Positions 8,536-15,526 are shown, counted from the first letter of the stretch. The stretch: DNA of 64,000 nt from an uncultured Bacteroidales bacterium (GCA_934699135.1 CAKUVM010000006.1:1-64000), one strand, 5' to 3'. A program made the numbers and translations. Notes: generated from the letters alone by a model not told the origin.

Positions 8536-8814
8536 TCAGCAGTTCGCAACTTGCTGCTGCACCCACCTGGCTATGTTTTCGGCGGTGGGGTTAAAGTCGA
8601 GCAGCTCATTAAGGTTAGCGTGGTCGAGCGTGTCATGGACGGCTCTCTTTATATGCGTAAAATCCGCCACCATTCCGCTCGCGTTAAGCTTCTCGGCCTT
8701 GCAGAACACTGTTATCACCCAGTTGTGGCCGTGAAGGTTGCTGCACTTGCTGTCATACGGCAGCGTCAGCCTGTGGCTGCCTGCTACTACCATTCTTTTA
8801 GAGACGTAAAACAT
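8536..8814 (-). CDS. queD: Truncated QueD (6-carboxytetrahydropterin synthase)
   Basis: 92 aa; family members are usually about 110-140 aa. QueD converts dihydroneopterin triphosphate to 6-carboxytetrahydropterin, the second step of preQ0 synthesis. Zinc ligands are visible as His in AGSHRL and the pair in LHGHNW, the catalytic Cys in SKCSNLHGHNW, and the Asp-His pair in LDHANLNELL, followed by NPTAENIARWVQQQV. The protein stops right after VANC, so the C-terminal strand with the conserved substrate-binding Glu (the KE motif in E. coli QueD) is missing. It is therefore probably inactive and could equally be called a pseudogene. It lies tail-to-tail with the queE fragment. Confidence 0.75.
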   Translation of the reverse strand: MFYVSKRMVVAGSHRLTLPYDSKCSNLHGHNWVITVFCKAEKLNASGMVADFTHIKRAVHDTLDHANLNELLDFNPTAENIARWVQQQVANC

Positions 8815-8946
8815 ACTATTGCATTTTTAGAATTAATCCTTATCTTTTTTGTGGCCAAAGAGGGACCAAGCTGGGTGGGTCAGCACACTGGCTACTCGGT
8901 TTCACGTTTGTGCCCTCAGTGGCGAGGAGGTGTGCCTGCCTCGCCT

Positions 8947-9486
8947 TTATAGTTTATGCCGGTGAACGTTACCGGACAGACCTACTATCATCACCTCGCT
9001 TAATTTTCCTCGTTCTTCTCCTTTTGCGTGGGATAGATACATTGAGATTTGGTCTTGGACGTATTCCCTAGTTACCGCTGCTGTATTTTGAACAAGAACG
9101 GCTACTTCCGCTCCTTGGCTGGCTGCTTTTTTTAAGCTTCTCTCAATTCTGTATTTTCCAGCGCTGTTTATTGTTTTTATATCCATAACCATATTCTCTT
9201 TATACCCATCAGGAGTGCTAAGCCAGGCCACAGACGACTTCTCGCTCATTAGTCTAATTCTGTAACCTTTCTTTGCCAGTGTTTTAGCCGCGAGTATTTC
9301 CTTGTTCTCTTCGGGGGTAGTCGTATCCCTATGGTCTTTGTGTACTACGTAAAAGCCTCCTGACGGGAAAAGACTGCCGTCTTTATAATCTCCTGTCGAG
9401 ATTAAAGAATGAAACTCCGACTGTCTCTTCGCTATTGTGTTTGGGGTTTTAGAGTAGTTTCGCGTCCCGCCCGATTGTTTCGCCAT
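8947..9486 (-). CDS. Phage-type protein with PD-(D/E)XK / CdiA_C-like domain
   Basis: 179 aa. The N-terminal 50 residues are polar and basic. Residues 60-135 have the pattern of the CdiA C-terminal-type nuclease domain: EEN-EILAAKTLAKKGYRIRLM, then TPDGYKENMVMDIKTI, then RSLKKAASQGAEVAVLV. Candidate catalytic residues are E63, D93, D102 and K104 (a PD...DxK arrangement). Such domains occur in contact-dependent toxins and at the ends of some phage head proteins. It lies between truncated queD and the DpdA-like gene on the same strand, 55 bases after the latter. Nuclease activity is inferred, and no immunity gene is recognised next to it. Confidence 0.55.
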   Translation of the reverse strand: MAKQSGGTRNYSKTPNTIAKRQSEFHSLISTGDYKDGSLFPSGGFYVVHKDHRDTTTPEENKEILAAKTLAKKGYRIRLMSEKSSVAWLSTPDGYKENMVMDIKTINSAGKYRIERSLKKAASQGAEVAVLVQNTAAVTREYVQDQISMYLSHAKGEERGKLSEVMIVGLSGNVHRHKL

Positions 9487-9541
9487 AGCTTACAAATTGG
9501 ACTCCGCCCACTTGCCGAACTTTACCCATTCACTGAAGTTG

Positions 9542-10240
9542 TTAATCACAACAGGCTGTGTTTTTAGCCTCCTTGTCTTGATACTTGTCGAACGAACCTT
9601 TAGAGGGGATAAACTTGTAAATGAAGGCCCCCATGTTGCCATACAGCCAGGCGGAACTGTCTACGCTGTCAAAGCGGAATTTTGGAAGTTCAGAAATCTG
9701 CGTAAAGCCTAGGCCGTGTATTTTGCACTTATGCTCGTGCGCGGTCCTTATGAACCAAGGGAACGCTTTCTTATACAATTCTGTCGGAATTTCTTTAATG
9801 GCAATACCGCCAAGAGCCACGTAAGGATATTCTCGGCACATTTTTAAAAACCCCTCCTTACCTCTGTTCTTGTGCCATACTGGTATAGGCCGCTTTCCCG
9901 TAAGTCTCTCTAATTTCGCCCTCAACCGTTCTACCTCTTTTATGCCTACAAGCGAATCTATATCCAACTCAAAAAATAGCCTTACATCGTAATCGTTAAT
10001 AAATTTGGCATATTCCTCTGTGTATCTATCCCAACTTTCTTTCACTTTTGAGCTAGACAAAAAGGTGAATGCGCCACTGTCCAGCATAAACGACTGAGAC
10101 TCGTTTATGAACACGGCCGCGTGCTTATTTGAACGCAGATAATAAAAGCTCTTGAGTATGTTCGCATGCTTAAGCAAGTTACGTCTGCACTCTTCCTGTG
10201 TTACAATTGTGTCTTGCTCCCCTGCTAGATAAACCTTCAT
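9542..10240 (-). CDS. DpdA-like (TGT-fold) DNA/tRNA guanine transglycosylase
   Basis: 232 aa. Motifs parallel those of tRNA-guanine transglycosylase in the right order. LDSGAFTF (D54) corresponds to the DSGGFQ base-recognition loop, and VALGGIAIKE (about 141-150) to GGLAVGE. HGLGFTQISELPKFRFDSVDSSAW (175-198) corresponds to the MGVG...FDCVLPTR region, with D191 or D194 as the candidate nucleophile. The zinc-binding insertion of bacterial TGT is not evident, and the protein is far shorter than TGT (about 370 aa). Short TGT paralogues of this kind in phages (DpdA family) insert 7-deazaguanine bases into DNA and protect it from restriction. The neighbouring queD and queE remnants fit that role. 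Assignment to DpdA rather than another TGT-like phage enzyme is inference. Confidence 0.6.
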   Translation of the reverse strand: MKVYLAGEQDTIVTQEECRRNLLKHANILKSFYYLRSNKHAAVFINESQSFMLDSGAFTFLSSSKVKESWDRYTEEYAKFINDYDVRLFFELDIDSLVGIKEVERLRAKLERLTGKRPIPVWHKNRGKEGFLKMCREYPYVALGGIAIKEIPTELYKKAFPWFIRTAHEHKCKIHGLGFTQISELPKFRFDSVDSSAWLYGNMGAFIYKFIPSKGSFDKYQDKEAKNTACCD

Positions 10241-10250
10241 CGCAACAGAC

Positions 10251-10940
10251 TTAAATCATAATCACATCATCAAATCCTTTATTTTTCAGTACTTCAGCCA
10301 CTGCGGCTCGAATCTCATCAATTCTATCCATCAAAGACTGCGGCACTGTCAATGTTATATATTGGGATTCTTTGACGCTTTCTTCCGCGTCTAAAGTATC
10401 TTTATCCTCGCCAGTCGCCGTCCCTGAAAAGAAGTCGTCCATATTCATCTCCGTCTCCAGCATGGGCATGTCCACGCCCCAATCCTCCAAAGACTGCACA
10501 TCAAAGTTCGCCGACAAAGACTCAAAATCCCATTCTCCGAAACTTGCGTTATCCTTGACGATGAATTGCTTCTGCTCCGCATCGGAAAATTCCTTAGCAT
10601 TGACGACAAACGTCTGTGGTTTATCTTTCCAAGCAATCCACCACGCCACCAGAGCTTCGCGCTCAGCCTCTGGCTTGAGTGTGAAGTCAGTGCAATTCCC
10701 AAGCCGGCTGCGCAGCTTGGACTCGTCCATCGTCTTTATAGTCTCCAACGCCTTCAGTCGCATATTGCCGCCCAAGACCACCATCTCACCATTGACGACG
10801 ATAGGCCTAGCCTCCATCATCTTCGGGAAAACAAGAATGCTGTTTACTAGCTTATGAAATTTGCTGTCTTTAATTACTCTTGGATTAGCCTTATTTGGCT
10901 TGATTTTAGACAGTACGACCAGTTCTGTTTTCATGCTCAT
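10251..10940 (-). CDS. ParB/sulfiredoxin-like domain phage protein
   Basis: 229 aa from the ATG at 10940. The N-terminal ParB-like nucleotide-binding fold is visible: VVLSKIKPNKANPRVIKD, then MMEARPIVVNGEMVVLGGNMRLKAL (the GG-x-R signature box), followed by a helical part with EFSDAEQKQFIVKDNASFGEWDF. The C-terminal 90 residues (acidic, then DRIDEIRAAVAEVLKN) are not diagnostic. Such proteins in phages and mobile elements lie near terminase or DNA-modification genes and may act as CTP/ATP-dependent DNA-binding factors or adaptors for modification enzymes. The start overlaps the stop of the VRR-NUC gene (ATGA), implying translational coupling; the DpdA-like gene follows after 10 bases. Confidence 0.75.
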   Translation of the reverse strand: MSMKTELVVLSKIKPNKANPRVIKDSKFHKLVNSILVFPKMMEARPIVVNGEMVVLGGNMRLKALETIKTMDESKLRSRLGNCTDFTLKPEAEREALVAWWIAWKDKPQTFVVNAKEFSDAEQKQFIVKDNASFGEWDFESLSANFDVQSLEDWGVDMPMLETEMNMDDFFSGTATGEDKDTLDAEESVKESQYITLTVPQSLMDRIDEIRAAVAEVLKNKGFDDVIMI

Positions 10941-11293
10941 AATTTTCTGTATATGTAATCGTTGACTTGTTCCCTGAAATCTTGCAAGGAACGGACGACT
11001 ATGTATTTGTACCCCTGCTGCTGCACAGTGTGTTGCCACTCCTTTTGAGCCTCACTCTGCCGCCCTTTCTCCGTCTTCAGCTCCAGGCATAACCCATGGT
11101 GGCCGTTTGAAGGCACGAATAGCAATAAATCAGCGACGCCCGCCACAACCCCCTCCGCTTTCAGCACGCGCCCTGTCACGGCATCGCGCGCGCCTCCGTT
11201 AGGGACAGCAAAAAGCAGTCGAGCATACTCTGGGTATTGTAGCCGAAACCACTGCACACAGGCGCGCTGAATATGGCTTTCTGGATGATTCAC
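10937..11293 (-). CDS. VRR-NUC domain nuclease
   Basis: 118 aa. It matches stand-alone VRR-NUC (PD-(D/E)XK superfamily) phage nucleases end to end: HIQRACVQWFRLQYPEY, VPNGGARD, LKAEGVVAGVADLLLF with D55, LCLELKTEKGRQSEAQ with E71 and K73, then a GYKYIVVRS strand. The predicted activity is metal-dependent endonuclease, possibly structure-specific. It is the first gene of the minus-strand run VRR-NUC, ParB-like, DpdA-like, PD-(D/E)XK-like and queD, and overlaps the ParB-like gene by four bases. Typical of prophages and mobile elements. Confidence 0.85.
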   Translation of the reverse strand: MNHPESHIQRACVQWFRLQYPEYARLLFAVPNGGARDAVTGRVLKAEGVVAGVADLLLFVPSNGHHGLCLELKTEKGRQSEAQKEWQHTVQQQGYKYIVVRSLQDFREQVNDYIYRKL

Positions 11294-11361
11294 ATTGCTA
11301 ATTTAGTCAGATTGATTGTAATTATAACAAAATATCACACAAAACAAAAGCAGGCGGAAGC

Positions 11362-11499
11362 GTGAGAAACCCAAAGGCAAGCAAAGAATCGGATGTTGAA
11401 TACGCTAAACGATTAGACGCCAATCCATTTATCAAAGGGAATGATATGCGCTCCGAAAGCGCGGATTATACGCAAATGCAATCCATTACCACGTATTAG
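11362..11499 (+). CDS. Possible small ORF (45 aa)
   Basis: GTG at 11362 opens a 45-codon frame beginning MRNPKASKESDVEYAKRLDA and ending at TAG 11499, preceded by a purine-rich AGGCGGAAG. Composition is polar and protein-like. It lies in the 290-base gap between the divergent VRR-NUC and repressor-like genes. It could be a small phage gene or a fragment; I do not recognise it. Confidence 0.25.
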   Translation: MRNPKASKESDVEYAKRLDANPFIKGNDMRSESADYTQMQSITTY

Positions 11500-11553
11500 T
11501 GCGTAATTCGCTTGAATGGTTTTATCTGTCTTTAAAAATATATTTAAATATCG

Positions 11554-11561
11554 TATTTTTG
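11554..11561 (+). promoter_or_regulatory. -7 element of the repressor-like gene
   Basis: TATTTTTG matches TAnnTTTG, 23 bases before the ATG at 11584, in a very AT-rich stretch. The -33 element is poorly conserved (TTTA at about 11531-11534). Confidence 0.45.
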
Positions 11562-11583
11562 TGTACTTACAAAACAAACCTAG

Positions 11584-12030
11584 ATGAATAAGCCTTCAGC
11601 GCAGCCTGTGTGCGACAGGATGCTGCAAGCCATCAAAGCCATGCACATGACAAAGGTGTCGGCCTTTTCTAAAGCCGGCATCGTGCCGAGCGCGATATAT
11701 TACGCATTGAGAATCGGCAAAGACATTGGAGTGGCCACTAGCCAACGATTCCTCGACGCTTTCCCAAACGTGAGCAGCGATTGGCTGTACAATGGCACGG
11801 GCGAGATGTTTATCGGCAACGACGCGGCCTTCATCTCCGAGGTGGCGGAGCGGGAAGAGCAGAGCCGTAAGACTATCGCGGAGATGAAGGCGCAGATAGA
11901 CCTTCTGATAGCCACCATCGCCAAGCAGCAGGAGACGATCGCGAAGCTTGTAGACATGGCCACAGGCAATCATCAGACATCCAAAGACTGCGACGCGTCA
12001 TCTCCATCTTTCTCCGCCCCGTCCAAATAG
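11584..12030 (+). CDS. Phage repressor-like protein with coiled-coil tail
   Basis: 148 aa. The N-terminal part (about 8-75) looks like the divergent helix-turn-helix of Bacteroidota prophage repressors: VSAFSKAGIVPSAIYYALRIG and then the characteristic FPNVSSDWLYNGTGEMF, where repressors of this kind carry a WLLTGEGEM-like segment. Residues about 85-125 form a heptad-rich coiled coil (EEQSRKTIAEMKAQIDLLIATIAKQQETIAKLVDM) likely used for oligomerisation. No peptidase S24 domain is present. Divergent from the VRR-NUC run, it may have controlled the element's early genes. Confidence 0.6.
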   Translation: MNKPSAQPVCDRMLQAIKAMHMTKVSAFSKAGIVPSAIYYALRIGKDIGVATSQRFLDAFPNVSSDWLYNGTGEMFIGNDAAFISEVAEREEQSRKTIAEMKAQIDLLIATIAKQQETIAKLVDMATGNHQTSKDCDASSPSFSAPSK

Positions 12031-12230
12031 TTGAACGTCTGCCTGACAGTGACTACAGATAGCATCTTTGCCTCGACCTCAGGTCGCAACAAAGCGACGC
12101 TCTCGGTTACTTTCCCGTAGAACAGTTTCTTGTCCTTGTTCTTGATGTGTACGACGGGTGTCACGTATACCGCCTTGTGGCTCTTGCACCACTGCTTGAC
12201 TTCCTCACCGCCGACGAGAAAGGCAGCGGG
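11973..12230 (-). pseudogene. Fragment of an element-encoded small protein
   Basis: An open minus-strand frame runs from 12230 (just inside an upstream stop) to 11973. It encodes PAAFLVGGEEVKQWCKSHKAVYVTP and then VVHIKNKDKKLFYGKVTESVALLRPEVEAKML. The only usable start inside it is a GTG at 12164 (63 aa), but the sequence upstream of that codon is equally protein-like, so the N-terminus has probably been cut off at the element boundary next to folE. The 3' end overlaps the repressor-like gene tail on the other strand. I do not recognise the family. Confidence 0.35.
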
Positions 12231-12249
12231 CTACTACGTCAGGCCGGCA

Positions 12250-12278
12250 TTGGCATGGCGTTCTTTTTCGTAACTTTG
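12250..12278 (+). promoter_or_regulatory. Promoter of folE
   Basis: TTGG at 12250-12253 and TAACTTTG at 12271-12278 form a Bacteroidota -33/-7 pair. The ATG lies 37 bases after the -7 element. This marks the resumption of host-type sequence after the element remnant. Confidence 0.65.
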
Positions 12279-12314
12279 CAGTAAGGAACATATCAGACAT
12301 TTTTGGCTATAGGA

Positions 12315-12938
12315 ATGGCACAAGTGGCGAGCGCGTCGGAGTTGCAGGACGACCCGAACGTATATGACGAAGAAAAGACCGAGCGCCTGGCGGGCTACTA
12401 CACAGGCATCATTGGCACGCTGGGCGAGGACGTGAGCCGCGAGGGCCTGGTCAAGACCCCCGTCAGGGTGGCAAAGGCAATGCAGTTTCTCCTCAAAGGC
12501 TATCGCGAAGACCCAGAGGCCATACTGAAATCGGCCATGTTCAGAGAGCCATACCAACAAATGGTAGTGGTCAAAGACATTGAGATATACTCCATGTGCG
12601 AGCATCATATGCTCCCATTCTTCGGCAAGGCGCACGTGGGCTACATTCCCCGCAACCACATCACGGGGCTGTCTAAATTGCCGCGCGTGGTGGACGCGTT
12701 CGCGCGCCGCTTACAAGTGCAGGAGAGGCTCACCACACAGATTAAGGAGTGCATACAAAAGACACTCAACCCGCTCGGCGTGGCCGTGGTCATTGAGGCT
12801 CAGCACATGTGCATGCAGATGAGGGGTGTGCAGAAGCAGAATGCCGTGACCACGACATCAGACTTCACAGGCGCCTTCCTCAATAGCGAGGCCACGCGCG
12901 AAGAGTTTTTCAATATCATTGGCCGACGGATGCACTAA
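12315..12938 (+). CDS. folE: GTP cyclohydrolase I
   Basis: 207 aa from the ATG at 12315 (an in-frame TTG at 12303 also exists). It converts GTP to 7,8-dihydroneopterin triphosphate for folate synthesis; the same product feeds the queuosine/preQ0 pathway. Zinc ligands are visible in SMCEHHMLPFFGKAHVGYIP and in AQHMCMQMRGV, and the GLSKLPRVVDAFARRLQVQERLT helix is typical. Length and GC-rich composition match a chromosomal gene. Its position beside queD/queE/DpdA remnants is notable, but it has its own promoter and terminator, so I treat it as a host gene. Confidence 0.95.
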   Translation: MAQVASASELQDDPNVYDEEKTERLAGYYTGIIGTLGEDVSREGLVKTPVRVAKAMQFLLKGYREDPEAILKSAMFREPYQQMVVVKDIEIYSMCEHHMLPFFGKAHVGYIPRNHITGLSKLPRVVDAFARRLQVQERLTTQIKECIQKTLNPLGVAVVIEAQHMCMQMRGVQKQNAVTTTSDFTGAFLNSEATREEFFNIIGRRMH

Positions 12939-12962
12939 CGCGGGGCGCGACACCAGCCTCTA

Positions 12963-13018
12963 GCGGGGCGCGGGGAAAGACCTGAAATGAAGGTTGCTCC
13001 GCGCCCCGCCTCCTTTTC
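12963..13018 (+). terminator. Terminator of folE
   Basis: GCGGGGCGCGG (12963-12973) pairs with CCGCGCCCCGC (12999-13009), followed by CTCCTTTTCTT. Confidence 0.75.
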
Positions 13019-13032
13019 TTCCCTAAGCCGCA

Positions 13033-13080
13033 CAAAAAAAAGACTGCCGCCACGGGTGGTGAACCCTTTTGGCGACAGTC
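13033..13080 (-). terminator. Terminator of the rprX-rprY operon
   Basis: On the minus strand GACTGTCGCC (13080-13071) pairs with GGCGGCAGTC (13051-13042) and is followed by a run of eight T. It lies about 105 bases past the rprY stop, facing the folE terminator. Confidence 0.75.
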
Positions 13081-13186
13081 ATTGCGAGAAAGGAGCCGGC
13101 TTGGCTCATCACTCGTTGGCCGGTCAATCACTGACCTTCCCGTAGGGACTAAATTTCGCTTTTGGCCACTCTTTAGCGGCCTACCC

Positions 13187-13876
13187 CTACATGACGAGCT
13201 TGTAGCCCTTGCCGTGAACGTTTATAATCTCCACAGACGGATCGTCTTTAAGGTGCTTACGCAACTTTGTGATGTAGACGTCCATGCTGCGGGCATTGAA
13301 ATAGTTGTCGTCAACCCAAATTGTCTTGAGAGCCACATTGCGCTCCAAAACTTTATTCGCGTTGGTGCAGAGGAGCTTGAGCAGCTCGCTCTCTTTTGTC
13401 GTGAGCTTGATCACGCTGTCGCCATCAATGAGCTGCTGCTTCTGCGTGTCGAACTTGAAGCGGCCGAGCTTATAGACATCAAGGACCGGGCTCTCGCCCG
13501 ATGTGCGGCGGAGTATGGCCTCAATGCGCATGATGAGCTCCTCCATGCTGAACGGCTTGGTCAGGTAGTCGTCGGCTCCGAGCTTGAAACCCTGGAGAAT
13601 ATCCTCTTTTACGTTGCGGGCGGTAAGGAAGACGATAGGGACCTCCACGTTAGCCATACGGACCTCCTTGGCAAGCGTGAAGCCGTCTTTCTTCGGCATC
13701 ATGACATCGAATATGCAGAGATCATATTTGTCGTTGATGAACATATTGTATGCCTCCTCACCGTCGTGAGCCAAGTCTGCCGCATAGTCTTTGGCCTGAA
13801 GGTATTCGCACAGCAAGACGCCGAGGTTGCTGTCATCCTCGGCTAAAAGAATCTTGTGCTTCTTCTTATCATCCAT
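13187..13876 (-). CDS. rprY: OmpR-family response regulator, RprY-like
   Basis: 229 aa. The receiver domain (about 8-120) has acidic residues LLAEDDSN, phosphoacceptor D57 in CIFDVMMPKKDGF, the Thr in VFLTARN and Lys in YLTKPFSMEEL. The C-terminal winged helix (about 135-229) is of the OmpR type (LTTKESELLKLL, RSMDVYITKLRKHLKDDP, VHGKGYKL). It is immediately downstream of its sensor kinase (5 bases), so the pair is one operon. Resemblance to the RprX/RprY system of Bacteroides is the basis for the name; the signal sensed is not known from this sequence. Confidence 0.9.
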   Translation of the reverse strand: MDDKKKHKILLAEDDSNLGVLLCEYLQAKDYAADLAHDGEEAYNMFINDKYDLCIFDVMMPKKDGFTLAKEVRMANVEVPIVFLTARNVKEDILQGFKLGADDYLTKPFSMEELIMRIEAILRRTSGESPVLDVYKLGRFKFDTQKQQLIDGDSVIKLTTKESELLKLLCTNANKVLERNVALKTIWVDDNYFNARSMDVYITKLRKHLKDDPSVEIINVHGKGYKLVM

Positions 13877-13881
13877 ATCTA

Positions 13882-15402
13882 TTACTTTATTAAAGGCAAA
13901 TATATATCAAATTTTGTTCCCACGTTCAACTCACTCTCAACAGAAATTTGCCCGCCATGGTCCTCGACAATCTTTTTGACATACGCCAGACCGAGGCCAA
14001 AGCCCTTAATATCATGCCGATTGCCCGTCGAGACTCGATAGAATTTCTCAAAAATTCTCTTCTGGTCTTCTTTTGAAATTCCCAGGCCGTTGTCTTTTAT
14101 CGAGATTACGATGCCGTTTCCGGCGTTGTGAGTCCACACATGGAGCATCGGGGCGTCTCGCCTATACTTGAAGGCGTTATCCAGAAGGTTGTAAATGACA
14201 TTGGTAAAATGCACATCATCTACCAGCGTAACCGATGGCGAGGCGTCTAGCCTCTCATTTATCTCTCCGTTCACGCTCTCCACCTTGACGCGAAAGTTGT
14301 TCACCACCTTGTCCACAATCTCGTTCACATCCTTCTCCACCAGCTTGAGGCGGGCCTTGCCGCGGTCGAAGCTTGCCATCTGAAGGATTTTCTCCACCTG
14401 AATGGTGAGCCTCTTGCCCTCGTCTATGATGATTCCCGTGTTTCGCCTTATGAAATCGGGCTTGACGGTGTCGGCCAAGTCTCGGAGCATCTGCGCGGCA
14501 AGGGACATGGTGGATATCGGGGTCTTGAACTCATGCGTCATGTTGCCGATGAAGTCGTTCTTTATGGCGTCGAGTTTCTTTTGGCGGAAGATGATGATGA
14601 TGGTGTAGGTCGAGAGAATCATGACCACAAGGCCAAAGAAAGCCGTCGGGATGATGAGGGCGGCCAGGCCGCTGACCACGCTGGGCCTCTCGGGGAAATA
14701 GACCCTCACGAAGTGCGCCCGCGCGTGGAGGTCGCTCGGGTATAGTTTCTTCTCGTAGGTCATGCCGGAGAAACCGGCATCGTAGGCGGGGCTGGAGAAT
14801 GACATCTGACCGGCGGAGTTGAAGACGGCGAACTCATAGGGGGCCGTTATGCCGTTGTCCGAAAACTGCTGCATGAGCAGCGCGTCGAGCCTCTGCGGGT
14901 TGACCCTGACCTCGATGGGCTTGTCTTCAAAAGCGCTCTTGGTCATCTTGGCGTGGAGGTAGCGCAGCTTGCGCGTCAAGACGCCGTTGAGCATCATGTA
15001 GGCGTTGCTGACCACGTCATTGCCGAAGACGTTTCGAGAGTCCACAATGCCAGCGTCGGCAGAAATGAGCGCGCCGGCCTTGGAGGCGTCCAACTTGTAG
15101 AAGCCGAAATTGTCCAGTTTGAATGTGAGGGTGACCTCCTCCGTCGAGTTCCCCGCGCCGTCCGCCCTGTGGCGGGTGAAGGGGTACGGGTCCCGCATGG
15201 CGGCTCTCTCGTCACGCGTCTCCATAACCTCGTCGGTCTCGAGCCTGGAGACTACATTGTCGATACTCTTGACCACCGCCTGGTCAAACTGGCTGTCCCT
15301 GAGCTTGCAGGCCTCCATAATCCACCTCACTTGCATGAACACGAGGCCTATGAAGGCGATGGGCAAAATCACGCACACCCACGTTATGATTTTTTTGCTC
15401 AT
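13882..15402 (-). CDS. rprX: Membrane sensor histidine kinase, RprX-like
   Basis: 506 aa from the ATG at 15402; an in-frame start at 15438 would add 12 unlikely residues. The N-terminal membrane segment (about 5-23) is followed by a periplasmic sensor region to about residue 245, then a second membrane segment (about 247-270). The dimerisation/phosphoacceptor helix has FIGNMTHEFKTPISTMS. The HATPase domain shows LLDNAFKYRRD (N box), ISIKDNGLGISKEDQ (G1), FEKFYRV (F box) and KGFGLGLAYVK (G2). It phosphorylates the adjacent RprY-like regulator. Confidence 0.92.
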   Translation of the reverse strand: MSKKIITWVCVILPIAFIGLVFMQVRWIMEACKLRDSQFDQAVVKSIDNVVSRLETDEVMETRDERAAMRDPYPFTRHRADGAGNSTEEVTLTFKLDNFGFYKLDASKAGALISADAGIVDSRNVFGNDVVSNAYMMLNGVLTRKLRYLHAKMTKSAFEDKPIEVRVNPQRLDALLMQQFSDNGITAPYEFAVFNSAGQMSFSSPAYDAGFSGMTYEKKLYPSDLHARAHFVRVYFPERPSVVSGLAALIIPTAFFGLVVMILSTYTIIIIFRQKKLDAIKNDFIGNMTHEFKTPISTMSLAAQMLRDLADTVKPDFIRRNTGIIIDEGKRLTIQVEKILQMASFDRGKARLKLVEKDVNEIVDKVVNNFRVKVESVNGEINERLDASPSVTLVDDVHFTNVIYNLLDNAFKYRRDAPMLHVWTHNAGNGIVISIKDNGLGISKEDQKRIFEKFYRVSTGNRHDIKGFGLGLAYVKKIVEDHGGQISVESELNVGTKFDIYLPLIK

Positions 15403-15493
15403 GGTAACAAAGGTAGAAACAATTGCTTTCCTGCGCAAAAGAAAGCAGGACTATTTGGCCCAGGAATTAACATTTGAGCGACAACGCAGTAAA

Positions 15494-15521
15494 GGGAGAC
15501 CTCCTCCTGCGGAAGTCTCCC
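15494..15521 (-). terminator. Hairpin after tRNA-Lys
   Basis: GGGAGAC (15494-15500) pairs with GTCTCCC (15515-15521). On the minus strand the hairpin begins 6 bases past the tRNA 3' end and is followed by TTTAC. Weak T-tract. Confidence 0.5.
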
Positions 15522-15526
15522 TAAGG

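Larger units (their letters stand above)
7766..12240. mobile_element. Degraded prophage / integrative element remnant
   Basis: The segment between tRNA-Arg and the folE promoter is visibly AT-richer than its flanks over about 8.8-11.6 kb. It contains only phage- or element-type genes and fragments: a spanin-like pseudogene, a cut-off queE, a truncated queD, a PD-(D/E)XK-like protein, a DpdA-like transglycosylase, a ParB-like protein, a VRR-NUC nuclease, a repressor-like protein and an N-terminally truncated fragment. No integrase, capsid, portal or terminase gene is visible, so it is not a functional phage. The limits are approximate: I found no direct repeat of the tRNA 3' end at the folE side. 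Confidence 0.7.

Noticed and set aside
7766..12314. Complete, functional prophage
   Set aside because: No integrase, terminase, portal, capsid or tail genes are visible in about 4.5 kb and several frames are broken.
13082..13846. Long plus-strand frames opposite rprY and rprX
   Set aside because: They are antisense shadows of clearly recognisable two-component genes.
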